Below, in pieces: positions 1 through 6,195 of a DNA stretch of 6,532 nt. Below the pieces are notes generated by a model that worked only from the letters and a program-made list of their open reading frames with translations, did no database searches and had not been told where the DNA came from. Numbering within the stretch: the first letter of the stretch is position 1; every line of letters starts with the position of its first letter. The stretch covers positions 1 through 6,532 of the forward strand of contig JAEWHU010000018.1 of the NCBI GenBank assembly GCA_023387635.1, in the 5' to 3' direction. Position numbers and translations under genes: made by a program. Source of the DNA: Bacillota bacterium (GTDB taxonomy: Bacteria; Bacillota; Clostridia; Lachnospirales; Lachnospiraceae).

Positions 1-62
1 TTAGAGGTGGAAGTGTGGTAACACATGTAGCTGACTAATACTAATAGGTCGAGGGCTTGACC
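1..62 (+). rRNA. 23S ribosomal RNA, 3' end (partial)
   Basis: These bases match the highly conserved 3' terminus of bacterial 23S rRNA. The segment reading GCTGACTAATACTAATAGGT, followed by CGAGGGCTTGACC, is the standard end in Firmicutes. The rest of the gene lies to the left of the window. I place the mature end at about base 62, after CTTGACC, by analogy with other clostridial 23S genes; the exact processing site could differ by a few bases. The RNA is the large-subunit rRNA and is transcribed rightward. Confidence 0.97.
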
Positions 63-153
63 AGTTTTCATGAAAATGAAAAAGTGGGAATAAGTTTAAA
101 AGATGACTTGATAATTAAATGAAAAAATGTGTAGTTTTGAAGATATAAGGAAG
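63..153 (+). other. 23S 3' trailer spacer, with no 5S rRNA gene
   Basis: This is the transcribed spacer between the 23S end and the operon terminator. It contains a perfect 12-bp palindrome TTTTCATGAAAA at 65-76. It also has a boxA-like element GACTTGATAATT at 105-116, which resembles two elements in the rRNA leader at 6407-6419 and 6432-6444. GTGTAGTTTTGAAGA near 130-144 looks like sequence usually found in clostridial rRNA spacers. A 5S rRNA gene would be expected here in the usual 16S-23S-5S order. None of its conserved segments is present in the spacer or anywhere else in the window. Confidence 0.75.
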
Positions 154-178
154 GGTTACCGTAATGGTAGCCTTTTTT
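154..178 (+). terminator. Rho-independent terminator of the upstream rRNA operon
   Basis: The stem GGTTACC (154-160) pairs with GGTAGCC (166-172), including one G-U wobble, around a GTAAT loop, and is followed directly by six T residues. The flanking AAG before the stem can pair into the T run and lengthen it. It ends rightward transcription coming out of the 23S gene. Confidence 0.88.
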
Positions 179-182
179 GTGC

Positions 183-246
183 AAAAAAATCCACATAACA
201 ATATATTTTGTGGATAAAAACCCACGAAATAATTTATTATGTGGAT
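183..246 (-). terminator. Tandem hairpins downstream of the GNAT gene (minus-strand terminators)
   Basis: Read on the minus strand, ATCCACA (214-208) pairs with TGTGGAT (195-189) around a 12-13 nt loop and is followed by a run of seven T, which is a good rho-independent terminator. Just before it, CCAC (244-241) and GTGG (225-222), with a weaker inner AT stem, form another hairpin followed by GGGTTTTT. The outer arms ATCCACATAA (189-198) and TTATGTGGAT (237-246) are a perfect 10-bp inverted repeat, so one longer alternative fold is possible. Position and polarity fit termination of the minus-strand acetyltransferase gene. Confidence 0.7.
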
Positions 247-298
247 AAAAAAACAATAAGGAGATAGAATAATACAAATATATGTATATTAAAAAATG

Positions 299-756
299 CT
301 ATTTGTCAATTTTCTTCTCAAATAATACTACCTTAACAGACCCATTCAAATATTTTTCTATTATATTGTATCCCGCTTTTTTGTAGAAATAATGATTTCT
401 TTCCTTATCAGCAGGCGTTTCTAAAGTCCAAGAGGTTGCATTAGGAAATTCACTTTCAACAAACTTCAGTGCTTCTTGTCCGATGCCTTTGTTTTCATAT
501 TCGGCTATAACACAAAGGCAACCAAGGTAATAAGTATTATCTCCATTATCTCGTATACTAATATTTCCTATAATTTGATTATCATAAATTATTTTATATA
601 CAATTCTATTTGTAATTGTACTGAAATACTTTCTATTGAGTTATTATATGCTGGGCATTCTCCATATTTAATAAAATCTGTATAAAAACATAAATTTCTT
701 ATATTAATTATCGTCTTTGCATCGTTGACTGTTGCTCTTTTAAATTTTATTTTCAT
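299..756 (-). pseudogene. GNAT-family N-acetyltransferase, frameshifted
   Basis: An ATG at 756-754 has a good ribosome binding site (AAGAGG four bases upstream on the minus strand). It opens a frame beginning MKIKFKRATVNDAKTIINIR, a typical GNAT N-terminus, but this frame stops at 591-589 after 55 residues. A second frame, open from 640 to a TAG at 301-299 (113 codons), carries the rest of the domain: VYKIIYDNQIIGNISIR, then YYLGCLCVIAEYENKGIG (the acetyl-CoA-binding beta4/alpha3 region, motif A), and a C-terminal FYKKAGYNIIEKY segment typical of the family. The two parts join only if the frame changes between about 643 and 589. The total of 458 nt is one base short of a multiple of three, which suggests a single-base deletion in a gene of about 152 codons. 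Family members transfer an acetyl group from acetyl-CoA to an amine; the substrate here is unknown. A sequencing error is the main alternative to a true pseudogene. The gene stands alone and points toward the rRNA operon. Confidence 0.85.
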
Positions 757-814
757 AGGACCTCTTCCATATCAGAATATAATATTATTTTGTAGTACTA
801 AAATTTATATCTTA

Positions 815-842
815 ATTATATACAGATTGGAAAAAAATACAA
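815..842 (-). promoter_or_regulatory. Candidate sigma-A promoter for the GNAT gene
   Basis: On the minus strand, TTGTAT (842-837) and a perfect TATAAT (820-815) are separated by 16 bp, about 60 bases upstream of the ATG at 756. The predicted transcript would start near 808. The -35 box is imperfect and the whole region is AT-rich, so chance resemblance is possible. Confidence 0.5.
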
Positions 843-975
843 TATTTTATTCCTATATTTTAAATATGTGAAAGTATTATACATGAATGGCCATCAGTTG
901 AATTATTCTAAAAGGGATTAATATATTTGTACAATCCAAAATTAATTTCAAAAAAATATTGTAGATGTTAGCTAA

Positions 976-1004
976 TTGACATAATAAATAAATATAATTA
1001 TAAT
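976..1004 (+). promoter_or_regulatory. Consensus sigma-A promoter of the marR-type gene
   Basis: TTGACA (976-981) and TATAAT (999-1004) are both perfect consensus boxes, separated by the ideal 17 bp. The predicted start point is about 1010-1012, roughly 30 bases before the TTG start codon at 1040. Such a strong promoter in front of a repressor gene suggests that it is held in check by a bound repressor (see the palindrome at 1006-1019). Confidence 0.88.
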
Positions 1005-1005
1005 A

Positions 1006-1019
1006 GTTAGATGTCTAAC
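1006..1019 (+). promoter_or_regulatory. Palindromic operator candidate at the transcription start
   Basis: GTTAGA and TCTAAC are perfect inverted 6-bp arms around a TG centre, lying 1 base after the -10 box and over the predicted start point. MarR dimers normally bind imperfect palindromes of about this size, so autorepression by the product of the next gene is the likely role. A related sequence, TGTTAGCTAATTGACA (966-981), overlaps the -35 box. It shares the AGATGT and CTAA elements and could be a second site. Binding is inferred, not shown. Confidence 0.65.
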
Positions 1020-1039
1020 AATCTTAAGGGGGCGGGGTT

Positions 1040-1474
1040 TTGGAAGAAAAATATGTAGGCCAGAAGATAAGGATTCTATATAATCAAATTAGAAGAAAAA
1101 TTGAAAAAGAAACAGTGAAAAGTGGCGTAGAAGTTACAAGTACTCAAGCTAGGATTATTGGATTTGTATATAGGGAATCCTCTAAGCGAGATATTTTTCA
1201 TAAAGATATTGAAGAAGAATTTGATATTAGAAGATCTTCTGTAACTAATATATTGCAGCTCCTTGAGAAAAATGGATATATTAAACGTGTTAGCGTAACT
1301 GAAGATGCTAGGTTAAAGAAAATTGTACTTACAGAGAAAGGTGCCGGAATTCATGAAGAAGTTTTAAAAGGGATACAAGAAATTGAAAGTTCACTCAATG
1401 CTATCTATACGCAGGATGAATTGGAACAATTATTTTTTTTATTAGATAAATTATCAAATGCTTTGTTAGAATAA
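1040..1474 (+). CDS. MarR-family transcriptional regulator
   Basis: This encodes a 144-residue winged-helix regulator of the MarR family, the usual length. An N-terminal dimerisation helix (about 5-30) leads into the DNA-binding domain. The domain includes a recognition helix around RRSSVTNILQLLEKNGYI (64-81) and a wing ending in the family hallmark D89-x-R91-x-K-x-I-V-L-T-x-K-G101. The C-terminal helices (105-143) would complete the dimer interface. The start is TTG at 1040, chosen because AAGGGGG (1026-1032) lies seven bases upstream and no in-frame ATG fits the N-terminus better. MarR proteins usually repress themselves and a neighbouring efflux or stress gene, and lose DNA binding when they bind a small molecule. 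Here the consensus promoter, the palindrome at the start point and the two ABC exporter genes downstream fit that pattern. There is no obvious terminator after the gene, so readthrough into the exporter genes is possible. The inducer is unknown. Confidence 0.95.
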   Translation: MEEKYVGQKIRILYNQIRRKIEKETVKSGVEVTSTQARIIGFVYRESSKRDIFHKDIEEEFDIRRSSVTNILQLLEKNGYIKRVSVTEDARLKKIVLTEKGAGIHEEVLKGIQEIESSLNAIYTQDELEQLFFLLDKLSNALLE

Positions 1475-1664
1475 TTACATTGCTATTAATTAATATTGAA
1501 TATAAACACATATCCAGAAGTATAGTAATGGTAACAATATTATTGCTTAGGTATTAGTTGTAGAGAAGATAATAATAAATAGAAAAATAAAGTAGATAAT
1601 AGTGCAAGGATGTTTTTTACTATAAAGAAGATTCTTGTAAATTTTAACATAGGAGTGTGATTAA
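1475..1664 (+). other. Intergenic leader between the regulator and the ABC exporter genes
   Basis: This AT-rich gap has no convincing terminator and no strong promoter. A weak promoter-like pair, TTGAAT (1496-1501) and TATAGT (1521-1526), has a 19-bp spacer, longer than ideal. CAATATTATTG (1535-1545) is a perfect 11-bp palindrome that could be a regulator site, but it does not resemble the palindrome at 1006-1019. CAAGGAT (1605-1611) can pair with ATTCTTG (1631-1637) as a hairpin. The exporter's ribosome binding site AGGAG is at 1651-1655. Confidence 0.5.
1610..1660 (+). other. Possible short leader ORF (16 codons) before the exporter
   Basis: ATG at 1610 opens a 16-residue frame (MFFTIKKILVNFNIGV) that stops at TGA 1658-1660, four bases before the exporter start codon. 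It reads through the exporter's ribosome binding site in a different frame. The only purine-rich motif before it, AAGG, touches the ATG, which is too close for normal initiation, and the ATG lies in a possible hairpin. It is listed because leader peptides are known before some homologous exporter pairs (bmrB before bmrCD in Bacillus subtilis). The evidence here is weak and it may be chance. Confidence 0.2.
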
Positions 1665-3404
1665 ATGATTAAAAAATTGCTACAAAATGTAGGAGAGTAT
1701 AAAAAAGATGCAATACTAACGCCTATATTAATAGTTTTTGAGGTAATAATGGAAGTAATTATACCATTATTAATGGCTAAGATTATAGACGTAGGTCTTG
1801 CTAATGGTGATATGGGATATGTAATAAAAGTAGGAATTGGAATGCTTATATGTGCAGTTTTGGCCCTTTACTTTGGTGTAACAGCTGGTAAAACTGGTGC
1901 AAGAGCAGCTACAGGCTTTTCTAAAAATTTGAGAAAAGTTATGTATGACAAGATACAGACATTTTCATTTTCTAACATTGATAAATTTTCAACAGCAGGT
2001 TTGATTACAAGATTAACAACAGATGTAACAAATGTTCAAAATGCTTTCCAAATGAGTCTTCGTATGTTTACTAGAGCTCCTATTATGCTTGTATTAGCAC
2101 TTGCTATGTGCTTCTATATAAATGCACAACTATCCCTTGTTTTCTTGGGAGCAATAGTTTTCTTAGGAATTATTCTTTACTTTATTATGACTAGAGCACA
2201 TCCACATTTCCGTGAAGTATTTAGAAAATATGATGATATTAATTCAAGTGTTCAAGAAAACTTAACTGGTATCCGTGTTGTTAAGGCTTATGTAAGAGAA
2301 GAACATGAAATAGAGAAATTTAATAAAGCATCTACATCTTTATTTAAAAGTTTTGTTAGTGCAGAGAAAATTTTACTTCTAAATTCACCAGCTATGCAAT
2401 TTACTATGTATTCATGTAACTTGTTATTAGCATGGTTAGGTGCACGTTTAATCTTAAATGGAAATATGGCAACTGGTGAATTAATGAGCTTATTTTCATA
2501 TACAGGTAATATTTTATTAGCATTAATGTTTATATCAATGATATTTGTTATGGTAGTTATGTCAAAATCATCTATTGAAAGAATTAATGAAGTATTAGAG
2601 GAAGAAAGTAATTTAGTAAATTGTGAAAATCCAATCTATACTGTAAAAGATGGAACAATAGAATTTAAGGATGTAAATTTTAGTTATAGTAATAATATTA
2701 ATAAATTAGTATTAGAAGACGTTAATATTACAATTAATTCAGGTGAAACAATAGGTATTATTGGTGGAACAGGAAGTGCTAAAAGTTCATTAGTACAACT
2801 TATTCCAAGATTATATGATACTACAACTGGAACAGTAAAAGTTGGTGGTATTGATGTTCGTGATTACGATATCGATACACTTAGAGATGAAGTATCTATG
2901 GTGCTACAAAAGAATGTTTTATTCTCTGGTACTATAAAAGAAAATCTTCGATGGGGTGATAAAGAAGCAACAGATGAAGATATTATTAGAGTATGTGAAT
3001 TAGCACAAGCACAAGAGTTTATTGAAAGATTCCCAGATAAATATGATACTTATGTTGAACAAGGGGGATCCAATTTATCAGGTGGACAAAAACAAAGACT
3101 TTGTATCGCTAGAGCTCTACTAAAGAAACCAAAGATTTTAATTCTTGATGACTCTACAAGTGCAGTTGATACAAAAACAGATGCGAAAATAAGAAGAGCT
3201 TTTAAAGAAGAGATACCTAATACAACTAAGATTATAATTGCTCAAAGAATATCATCCATAGAAGACGCAGATAAGATAATTGTACTCCATGAAGGCAAAA
3301 TTAATGGCTTTGGAACACATGATGAATTACTAGAGACCAATGCCATATATAGAGAAGTGTATGAATCACAAAAGAAAGGAGTTGGTCAAAAGGATGAAAA
3401 GTAA
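1665..3404 (+). CDS. Heterodimeric ABC exporter, subunit with degenerate ATP site
   Basis: This is a 579-residue half-transporter of the MdlB/BmrC/LmrC/TM287 class. It has an N-terminal membrane domain with about six helices (roughly 17-37, 53-72, 135-151, 155-176, 244-265 and 280-300) and a C-terminal nucleotide-binding domain from about 330. ABC motifs are A-loop Y341, Walker A GGTGSAKS (367-374), Q-loop Q415, signature LSGGQ (471-475), Walker B ILILDD (491-496) and D-loop SAVD (499-502). Three key positions are altered: the third Walker A glycine is A372, the catalytic glutamate is D496, and the switch histidine is Q527. The signature is canonical. This is the pattern of the degenerate-site subunit of heterodimeric exporters, which binds ATP but hydrolyses it poorly at its own Walker motifs. 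The protein acts in the cytoplasmic membrane with the next gene's product, probably exporting drugs or other hydrophobic compounds. The ATG at 1665 has AGGAG nine bases upstream. The gene overlaps the next by 11 bases, which indicates co-translation. Confidence 0.95.
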   Translation: MIKKLLQNVGEYKKDAILTPILIVFEVIMEVIIPLLMAKIIDVGLANGDMGYVIKVGIGMLICAVLALYFGVTAGKTGARAATGFSKNLRKVMYDKIQTFSFSNIDKFSTAGLITRLTTDVTNVQNAFQMSLRMFTRAPIMLVLALAMCFYINAQLSLVFLGAIVFLGIILYFIMTRAHPHFREVFRKYDDINSSVQENLTGIRVVKAYVREEHEIEKFNKASTSLFKSFVSAEKILLLNSPAMQFTMYSCNLLLAWLGARLILNGNMATGELMSLFSYTGNILLALMFISMIFVMVVMSKSSIERINEVLEEESNLVNCENPIYTVKDGTIEFKDVNFSYSNNINKLVLEDVNITINSGETIGIIGGTGSAKSSLVQLIPRLYDTTTGTVKVGGIDVRDYDIDTLRDEVSMVLQKNVLFSGTIKENLRWGDKEATDEDIIRVCELAQAQEFIERFPDKYDTYVEQGGSNLSGGQKQRLCIARALLKKPKILILDDSTSAVDTKTDAKIRRAFKEEIPNTTKIIIAQRISSIEDADKIIVLHEGKINGFGTHDELLETNAIYREVYESQKKGVGQKDEK

Positions 3405-5313
3405 TAGTAAAAATAATAATTTAAATATTTCAAAATCTCCAAATAAGGCTCTAAGTAAAGATTCTATGAAAACACTTGGACGATTATTATTATATATTGT
3501 TAAAAACTATAAAATAAGATGTGTGGGAGTAGCTATTTGCATTATTATAAGTGCACTTGCAAATGTAATAGGAACTATATTTATTAAATCATTAATTGAT
3601 GATTATATTACTCCTTATTTAAATGATACTGTAGTAGATTTTATGCCATTATTAAGAGCAATTATTATTATGGCTTTTATATATTTAGTTGGTGTAGTTT
3701 CAACATTCTTATATAGTAGGTTAATGATTCAGGTATCACAAGGAACTCTAAAAAGATTTAGAGATGATATGTTCGCACATATGGAAACATTACCGATACC
3801 ATACTTTGATACCCATGCACATGGTGATATTATGAGTGTATACACCAACGATACTGATACATTAAGACAGATGATAAGTCAGAGTATACCTCAATTATTA
3901 GCATCCATAATTACTGTAGTGAGTACATTTATCTCAATGGTTATAATCAATATACCATTAACTTTCTTTGTTATAATTATGGTTATAGTTATGATGAATA
4001 TCACTAAATATATTGGTGGCAAAAGTGCAGTTAACTTTAAACAACAACAAAAATCCTTAGGTCAAATGAATGGATATATCGAAGAAATGATGGAAGGACA
4101 AAAAGTTGTTAAAGTATTTAACTATGAAGAAGAAACAAAAGAAAAGTTTAATATATTAAATGAAGAATTATTTGAGAGTGCAAATAATGCAAATAAGTTT
4201 GCTAATATCTTAATGCCTATAATGGGTAACTTAGGATATCTTAATTATGTTGTTACTGCGGTTGTAGGTGCTGGGTTAGCTATTAATGGTATAGGAGGAT
4301 TTACAATTGGTGGATTAGCTTCATTTCTACAATTAACTCGTATATTTAATCAACCAATTGCTCAAATAGCACAACAATTCAATTCAATCATAATGGCTCT
4401 TGCTGGTGCTGAACGTATATTTGCATTAATGGATGCAGAGTCTGAAGTTGATGAAGGATACGTAACACTTGTTAATGTTGCTGAAAATGAAAATGGTGAA
4501 TTAACAGAAGTAGCTAATAGAACAGGACTTTGGGCATTTAAACATCCTCATAGTGATGGAACTGTGACCTATACAAGATTATTAGGTGACGTAGTGTTTG
4601 ATAAAGTTGATTTTGGGTATACAGATGAAAAAATCGTACTTCATGATATAGAACTTTATGCAAAACCTGGTCAAAAAGTAGCTTTCGTAGGAGCTACTGG
4701 TGCTGGTAAAACAACCATAACTAACTTAATAAATCGTTTTTATGATATCCAAGATGGTAAAATTAGATATGATGGTATTAATATTAACAAAATTAAAAAA
4801 GATGATTTAAGAAGAAGTTTAGGAATTGTATTACAAGATACTCACTTGTTCACTGGAACAGTAGCGGATAATATTCGTTATGGTAAATTAGATGCTACTG
4901 ATGAAGAAGTATATGCAGCAGCTAGATTAGCCAATGCAGAACATTTTATTAAACATTTACCTAATGGCTATGATACCATGATTACAGGTGATGGTGCTAA
5001 TCTTTCACAAGGTCAAAGGCAGTTATTAGCGATTGCTAGAGCAGCTATTGCCAATCCACCAGTTTTAATACTAGATGAAGCGACTTCAAGTATAGATACA
5101 AGAACAGAAGCACTAGTACAAGAAGGAATGGATAAACTTATGGAGGGTAGAACTGTATTTGTAATTGCCCATCGTTTATCAACAATTAAAAACTCAGATG
5201 TTATTATCGTATTAGAACAAGGAAGAATTGTTGAAAAAGGTAATCACGAAGACTTAATTGAACAAAAAGGAAAATACTATCAATTATATACTGGAGGACT
5301 TGAGCTAGATTAA
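3394..5313 (+). CDS. Heterodimeric ABC exporter, catalytically competent subunit
   Basis: This is a 639-residue half-transporter of the BmrD/LmrD/TM288 class. I chose ATG 3394, which overlaps the end of the first subunit gene by 11 bases and has AAAGGAG at 3375-3381, twelve bases upstream. Longer in-frame starts at 3340 or 3361 would add charged residues inside the upstream gene and lack a good site. A polar N-terminus (1-35) precedes about six membrane helices (roughly 41-62, 85-108, 166-185, 187-203, 278-299 and 303-325). The nucleotide-binding domain has Walker A GATGAGKT (433-440), Q481, signature LSQGQ (537-541), Walker B VLILDE with catalytic E562, D-loop SSID (565-568) and switch H593. 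Walker A, Walker B and the switch are intact; the signature varies from LSGGQ. In the heterodimer these Walker motifs face the first subunit's canonical signature, giving one full hydrolytic site. About 45 extra residues (352-398) lie between the membrane domain and the nucleotide-binding domain. Confidence 0.95.
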   Translation: MKSNSKNNNLNISKSPNKALSKDSMKTLGRLLLYIVKNYKIRCVGVAICIIISALANVIGTIFIKSLIDDYITPYLNDTVVDFMPLLRAIIIMAFIYLVGVVSTFLYSRLMIQVSQGTLKRFRDDMFAHMETLPIPYFDTHAHGDIMSVYTNDTDTLRQMISQSIPQLLASIITVVSTFISMVIINIPLTFFVIIMVIVMMNITKYIGGKSAVNFKQQQKSLGQMNGYIEEMMEGQKVVKVFNYEEETKEKFNILNEELFESANNANKFANILMPIMGNLGYLNYVVTAVVGAGLAINGIGGFTIGGLASFLQLTRIFNQPIAQIAQQFNSIIMALAGAERIFALMDAESEVDEGYVTLVNVAENENGELTEVANRTGLWAFKHPHSDGTVTYTRLLGDVVFDKVDFGYTDEKIVLHDIELYAKPGQKVAFVGATGAGKTTITNLINRFYDIQDGKIRYDGININKIKKDDLRRSLGIVLQDTHLFTGTVADNIRYGKLDATDEEVYAAARLANAEHFIKHLPNGYDTMITGDGANLSQGQRQLLAIARAAIANPPVLILDEATSSIDTRTEALVQEGMDKLMEGRTVFVIAHRLSTIKNSDVIIVLEQGRIVEKGNHEDLIEQKGKYYQLYTGGLELD

Positions 5314-5407
5314 GCTTTAGGCAACTATAAAATTATAGTTATGAAAAATAGTTTGGCTATTCTTATGTGAGTTATCCCAAGAGATTAAATCTATAAAGAT
5401 TCATCTA

Positions 5408-5451
5408 AAAAGATTTCATCTTTTGGCTATATCTCTATAGGATAGCCTTTT
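5408..5451 (+). terminator. Probable terminator of the exporter operon
   Basis: Two adjacent hairpins lie about 95 bases after the exporter stop codon. AAAAGAT (5408-5414) pairs with ATCTTTT (5418-5424) around a TTC loop. GGCTAT (5425-5430) then pairs with ATAGCC (5442-5447) and is followed by TTTTAT. The second has the polarity of a rho-independent terminator but only a six-bp core stem and a short T run. Closer to the stop codon, AACTATA and TATAGTT (5323-5340) form a further hairpin without a T run. Confidence 0.6.
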
Positions 5452-5520
5452 ATATTGTAACAATTGAATTCATTAGGGGAACCTACGAAATTACCTTACA
5501 TAACTTAATTTAATATAACC

Positions 5521-5549
5521 TTGTGTAACAGTAGTTTTAATATTATAAT
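5521..5549 (+). promoter_or_regulatory. Candidate sigma-A promoter of the YbaK-type gene
   Basis: TTGTGT (5521-5526) and a perfect TATAAT (5544-5549) are separated by 17 bp. Transcription would start near 5556, about 35 bases before the ATG at 5591. The -35 box matches consensus in only part, but the position after the upstream terminator and just before the gene supports the call. Confidence 0.6.
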
Positions 5550-5590
5550 GGAACATAAAATTATTATAATTGACTGAAGGAGACTAGGAT

Positions 5591-6064
5591 ATGGCAATAG
5601 ATAAAGTAAAGGCATATTTTAAGAAATATGGTATAGACTCAAAGATTCAAGAATTTGATACATCATCAGCAACTGTAGAATTAGCTGCGAGGGCATTAAA
5701 TTGTGAGCCTGAACGTATTGCAAAATCCTTATCATTTAAAATAGATGATAAAGGAATATTAATAGTTACAGCAGGAGATGTTAAGATTGATAACTCAAAA
5801 TACAAATCAGTATTTCATGTAAAAGCAAAAATGTTATCTACTGATGAAGTAGAGGAATTAATAGGACATGCTATTGGAGGTGTATGCCCATTTGGTATAA
5901 AAGAGAATGTGGATGTATATTTAGATGTTTCACTAAAAAGATTTAAGACTGTATATCCTGCTTGTGGTAGTAGTAATAGTGCCATTGAACTTACTATAGA
6001 AGAATTAGAAAAGTACTCTAATTATATAGAATGGGTTGATGTTTGTAAGAGTACCCACACTTAA
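5591..6064 (+). CDS. YbaK/EbsC-family aminoacyl-tRNA deacylase
   Basis: This encodes a 157-residue single-domain protein of the YbaK/EbsC/ProRS-editing superfamily, close to the length of Escherichia coli YbaK (about 159). Family landmarks are the N-terminal helix KVKAYFKKYGI, the segment ERIAKSLSFK with the conserved lysine K45 (the counterpart of the essential lysine of YbaK), IVTAGDVKID (58-67), GGVCPFG (96-102) and GSSNSAIEL (126-134) near the C-terminus. Members hydrolyse mischarged tRNAs in trans, for example Cys-tRNA(Pro) for YbaK and Ala-tRNA(Pro) for ProX-like proteins, and act in the cytoplasm to protect translation fidelity. The amino acid and tRNA handled here cannot be decided from these motifs. 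The ATG at 5591 has AAGGAG (5577-5582) eight bases upstream. The gene has its own promoter and terminator, so it looks like a single-gene unit unrelated to the exporter. Confidence 0.93.
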   Translation: MAIDKVKAYFKKYGIDSKIQEFDTSSATVELAARALNCEPERIAKSLSFKIDDKGILIVTAGDVKIDNSKYKSVFHVKAKMLSTDEVEELIGHAIGGVCPFGIKENVDVYLDVSLKRFKTVYPACGSSNSAIELTIEELEKYSNYIEWVDVCKSTHT

Positions 6065-6085
6065 TGAACCAGAAGTGTGGGTTTT
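6053..6085 (+). terminator. Strong rho-independent terminator overlapping the deacylase 3' end
   Basis: ACCCACACTT (6053-6062) pairs perfectly with AAGTGTGGGT (6073-6082) around a 10-nt loop, followed by TTTT and then TTAATTTTTG. The left arm is made of the last codons of the deacylase gene, and the TAA stop begins inside it. It separates this gene from the rRNA promoters downstream. Confidence 0.92.
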
Positions 6086-6104
6086 AATTTTTGTACTATT
6101 AATA

Positions 6105-6133
6105 TTGACAAATAATAATACGGATGATATACT
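6105..6133 (+). promoter_or_regulatory. rRNA promoter P1 (sigma-A)
   Basis: A perfect -35 TTGACA (6105-6110) and a good -10 TATACT (6128-6133) are separated by exactly 17 bp. The predicted start is near 6140. It is the first promoter after the deacylase terminator, and no protein gene follows, so it most likely feeds the rRNA operon beginning past the right edge. A small TCCC-TTT-GGGA hairpin follows at about 6144-6154. Confidence 0.8.
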
Positions 6134-6195
6134 TCTAAGCACTGTCCCTTTGGGAAGTTATATTCAGATTCAAATTTAAAAGTATTGTATATTGC

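Noticed and set aside
183..246. Small mobile element (MITE-like) because of 10-bp terminal inverted repeats
   Set aside because: It is only 64 bases, has no target duplication I can see, and its hairpins with T runs are fully explained as minus-strand terminators.
68..277. Minus-strand open frame of 69 codons next to the 23S gene
   Set aside because: It runs through the rRNA trailer and its terminator and the hairpins of the GNAT gene, has no family resemblance, and its composition reflects AT-rich spacer.
476..685. Plus-strand open frame of 69 codons
   Set aside because: It is antisense to the frameshifted GNAT gene, whose minus-strand sequence clearly has homology to a known fold; this frame has none and lacks a ribosome binding site.
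1433..1440. Run of eight T in the 3' part of the regulator gene as a possible phase-variation tract
   Set aside because: The frame is intact and encodes a plausible C-terminal helix, and runs of this length are common in such AT-rich genomes.
1528..1557. Nine-codon ORF (MVTILLLRY) in the leader before the exporter
   Set aside because: Very short, no proper ribosome binding site, and expected by chance in AT-rich DNA.
3340..3393. Upstream in-frame ATG starts (3340 and 3361) for the second exporter subunit
   Set aside because: They lie deep within the first subunit gene without suitable ribosome binding sites. ATG 3394 gives the usual short overlap between paired subunit genes and has AAAGGAG upstream.
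5341..5370. Nine-codon ORF (MKNSLAILM) after the exporter genes
   Set aside because: No ribosome binding site, its ATG follows a hairpin arm, and the next gene has its own promoter, so a leader peptide role has no support.
5314..5520. Riboswitch or T-box between the exporter and the deacylase gene
   Set aside because: I could not find conserved T-box or riboswitch core motifs. The hairpins lie upstream of the deacylase promoter and are better explained as the 3' end of the exporter transcript.
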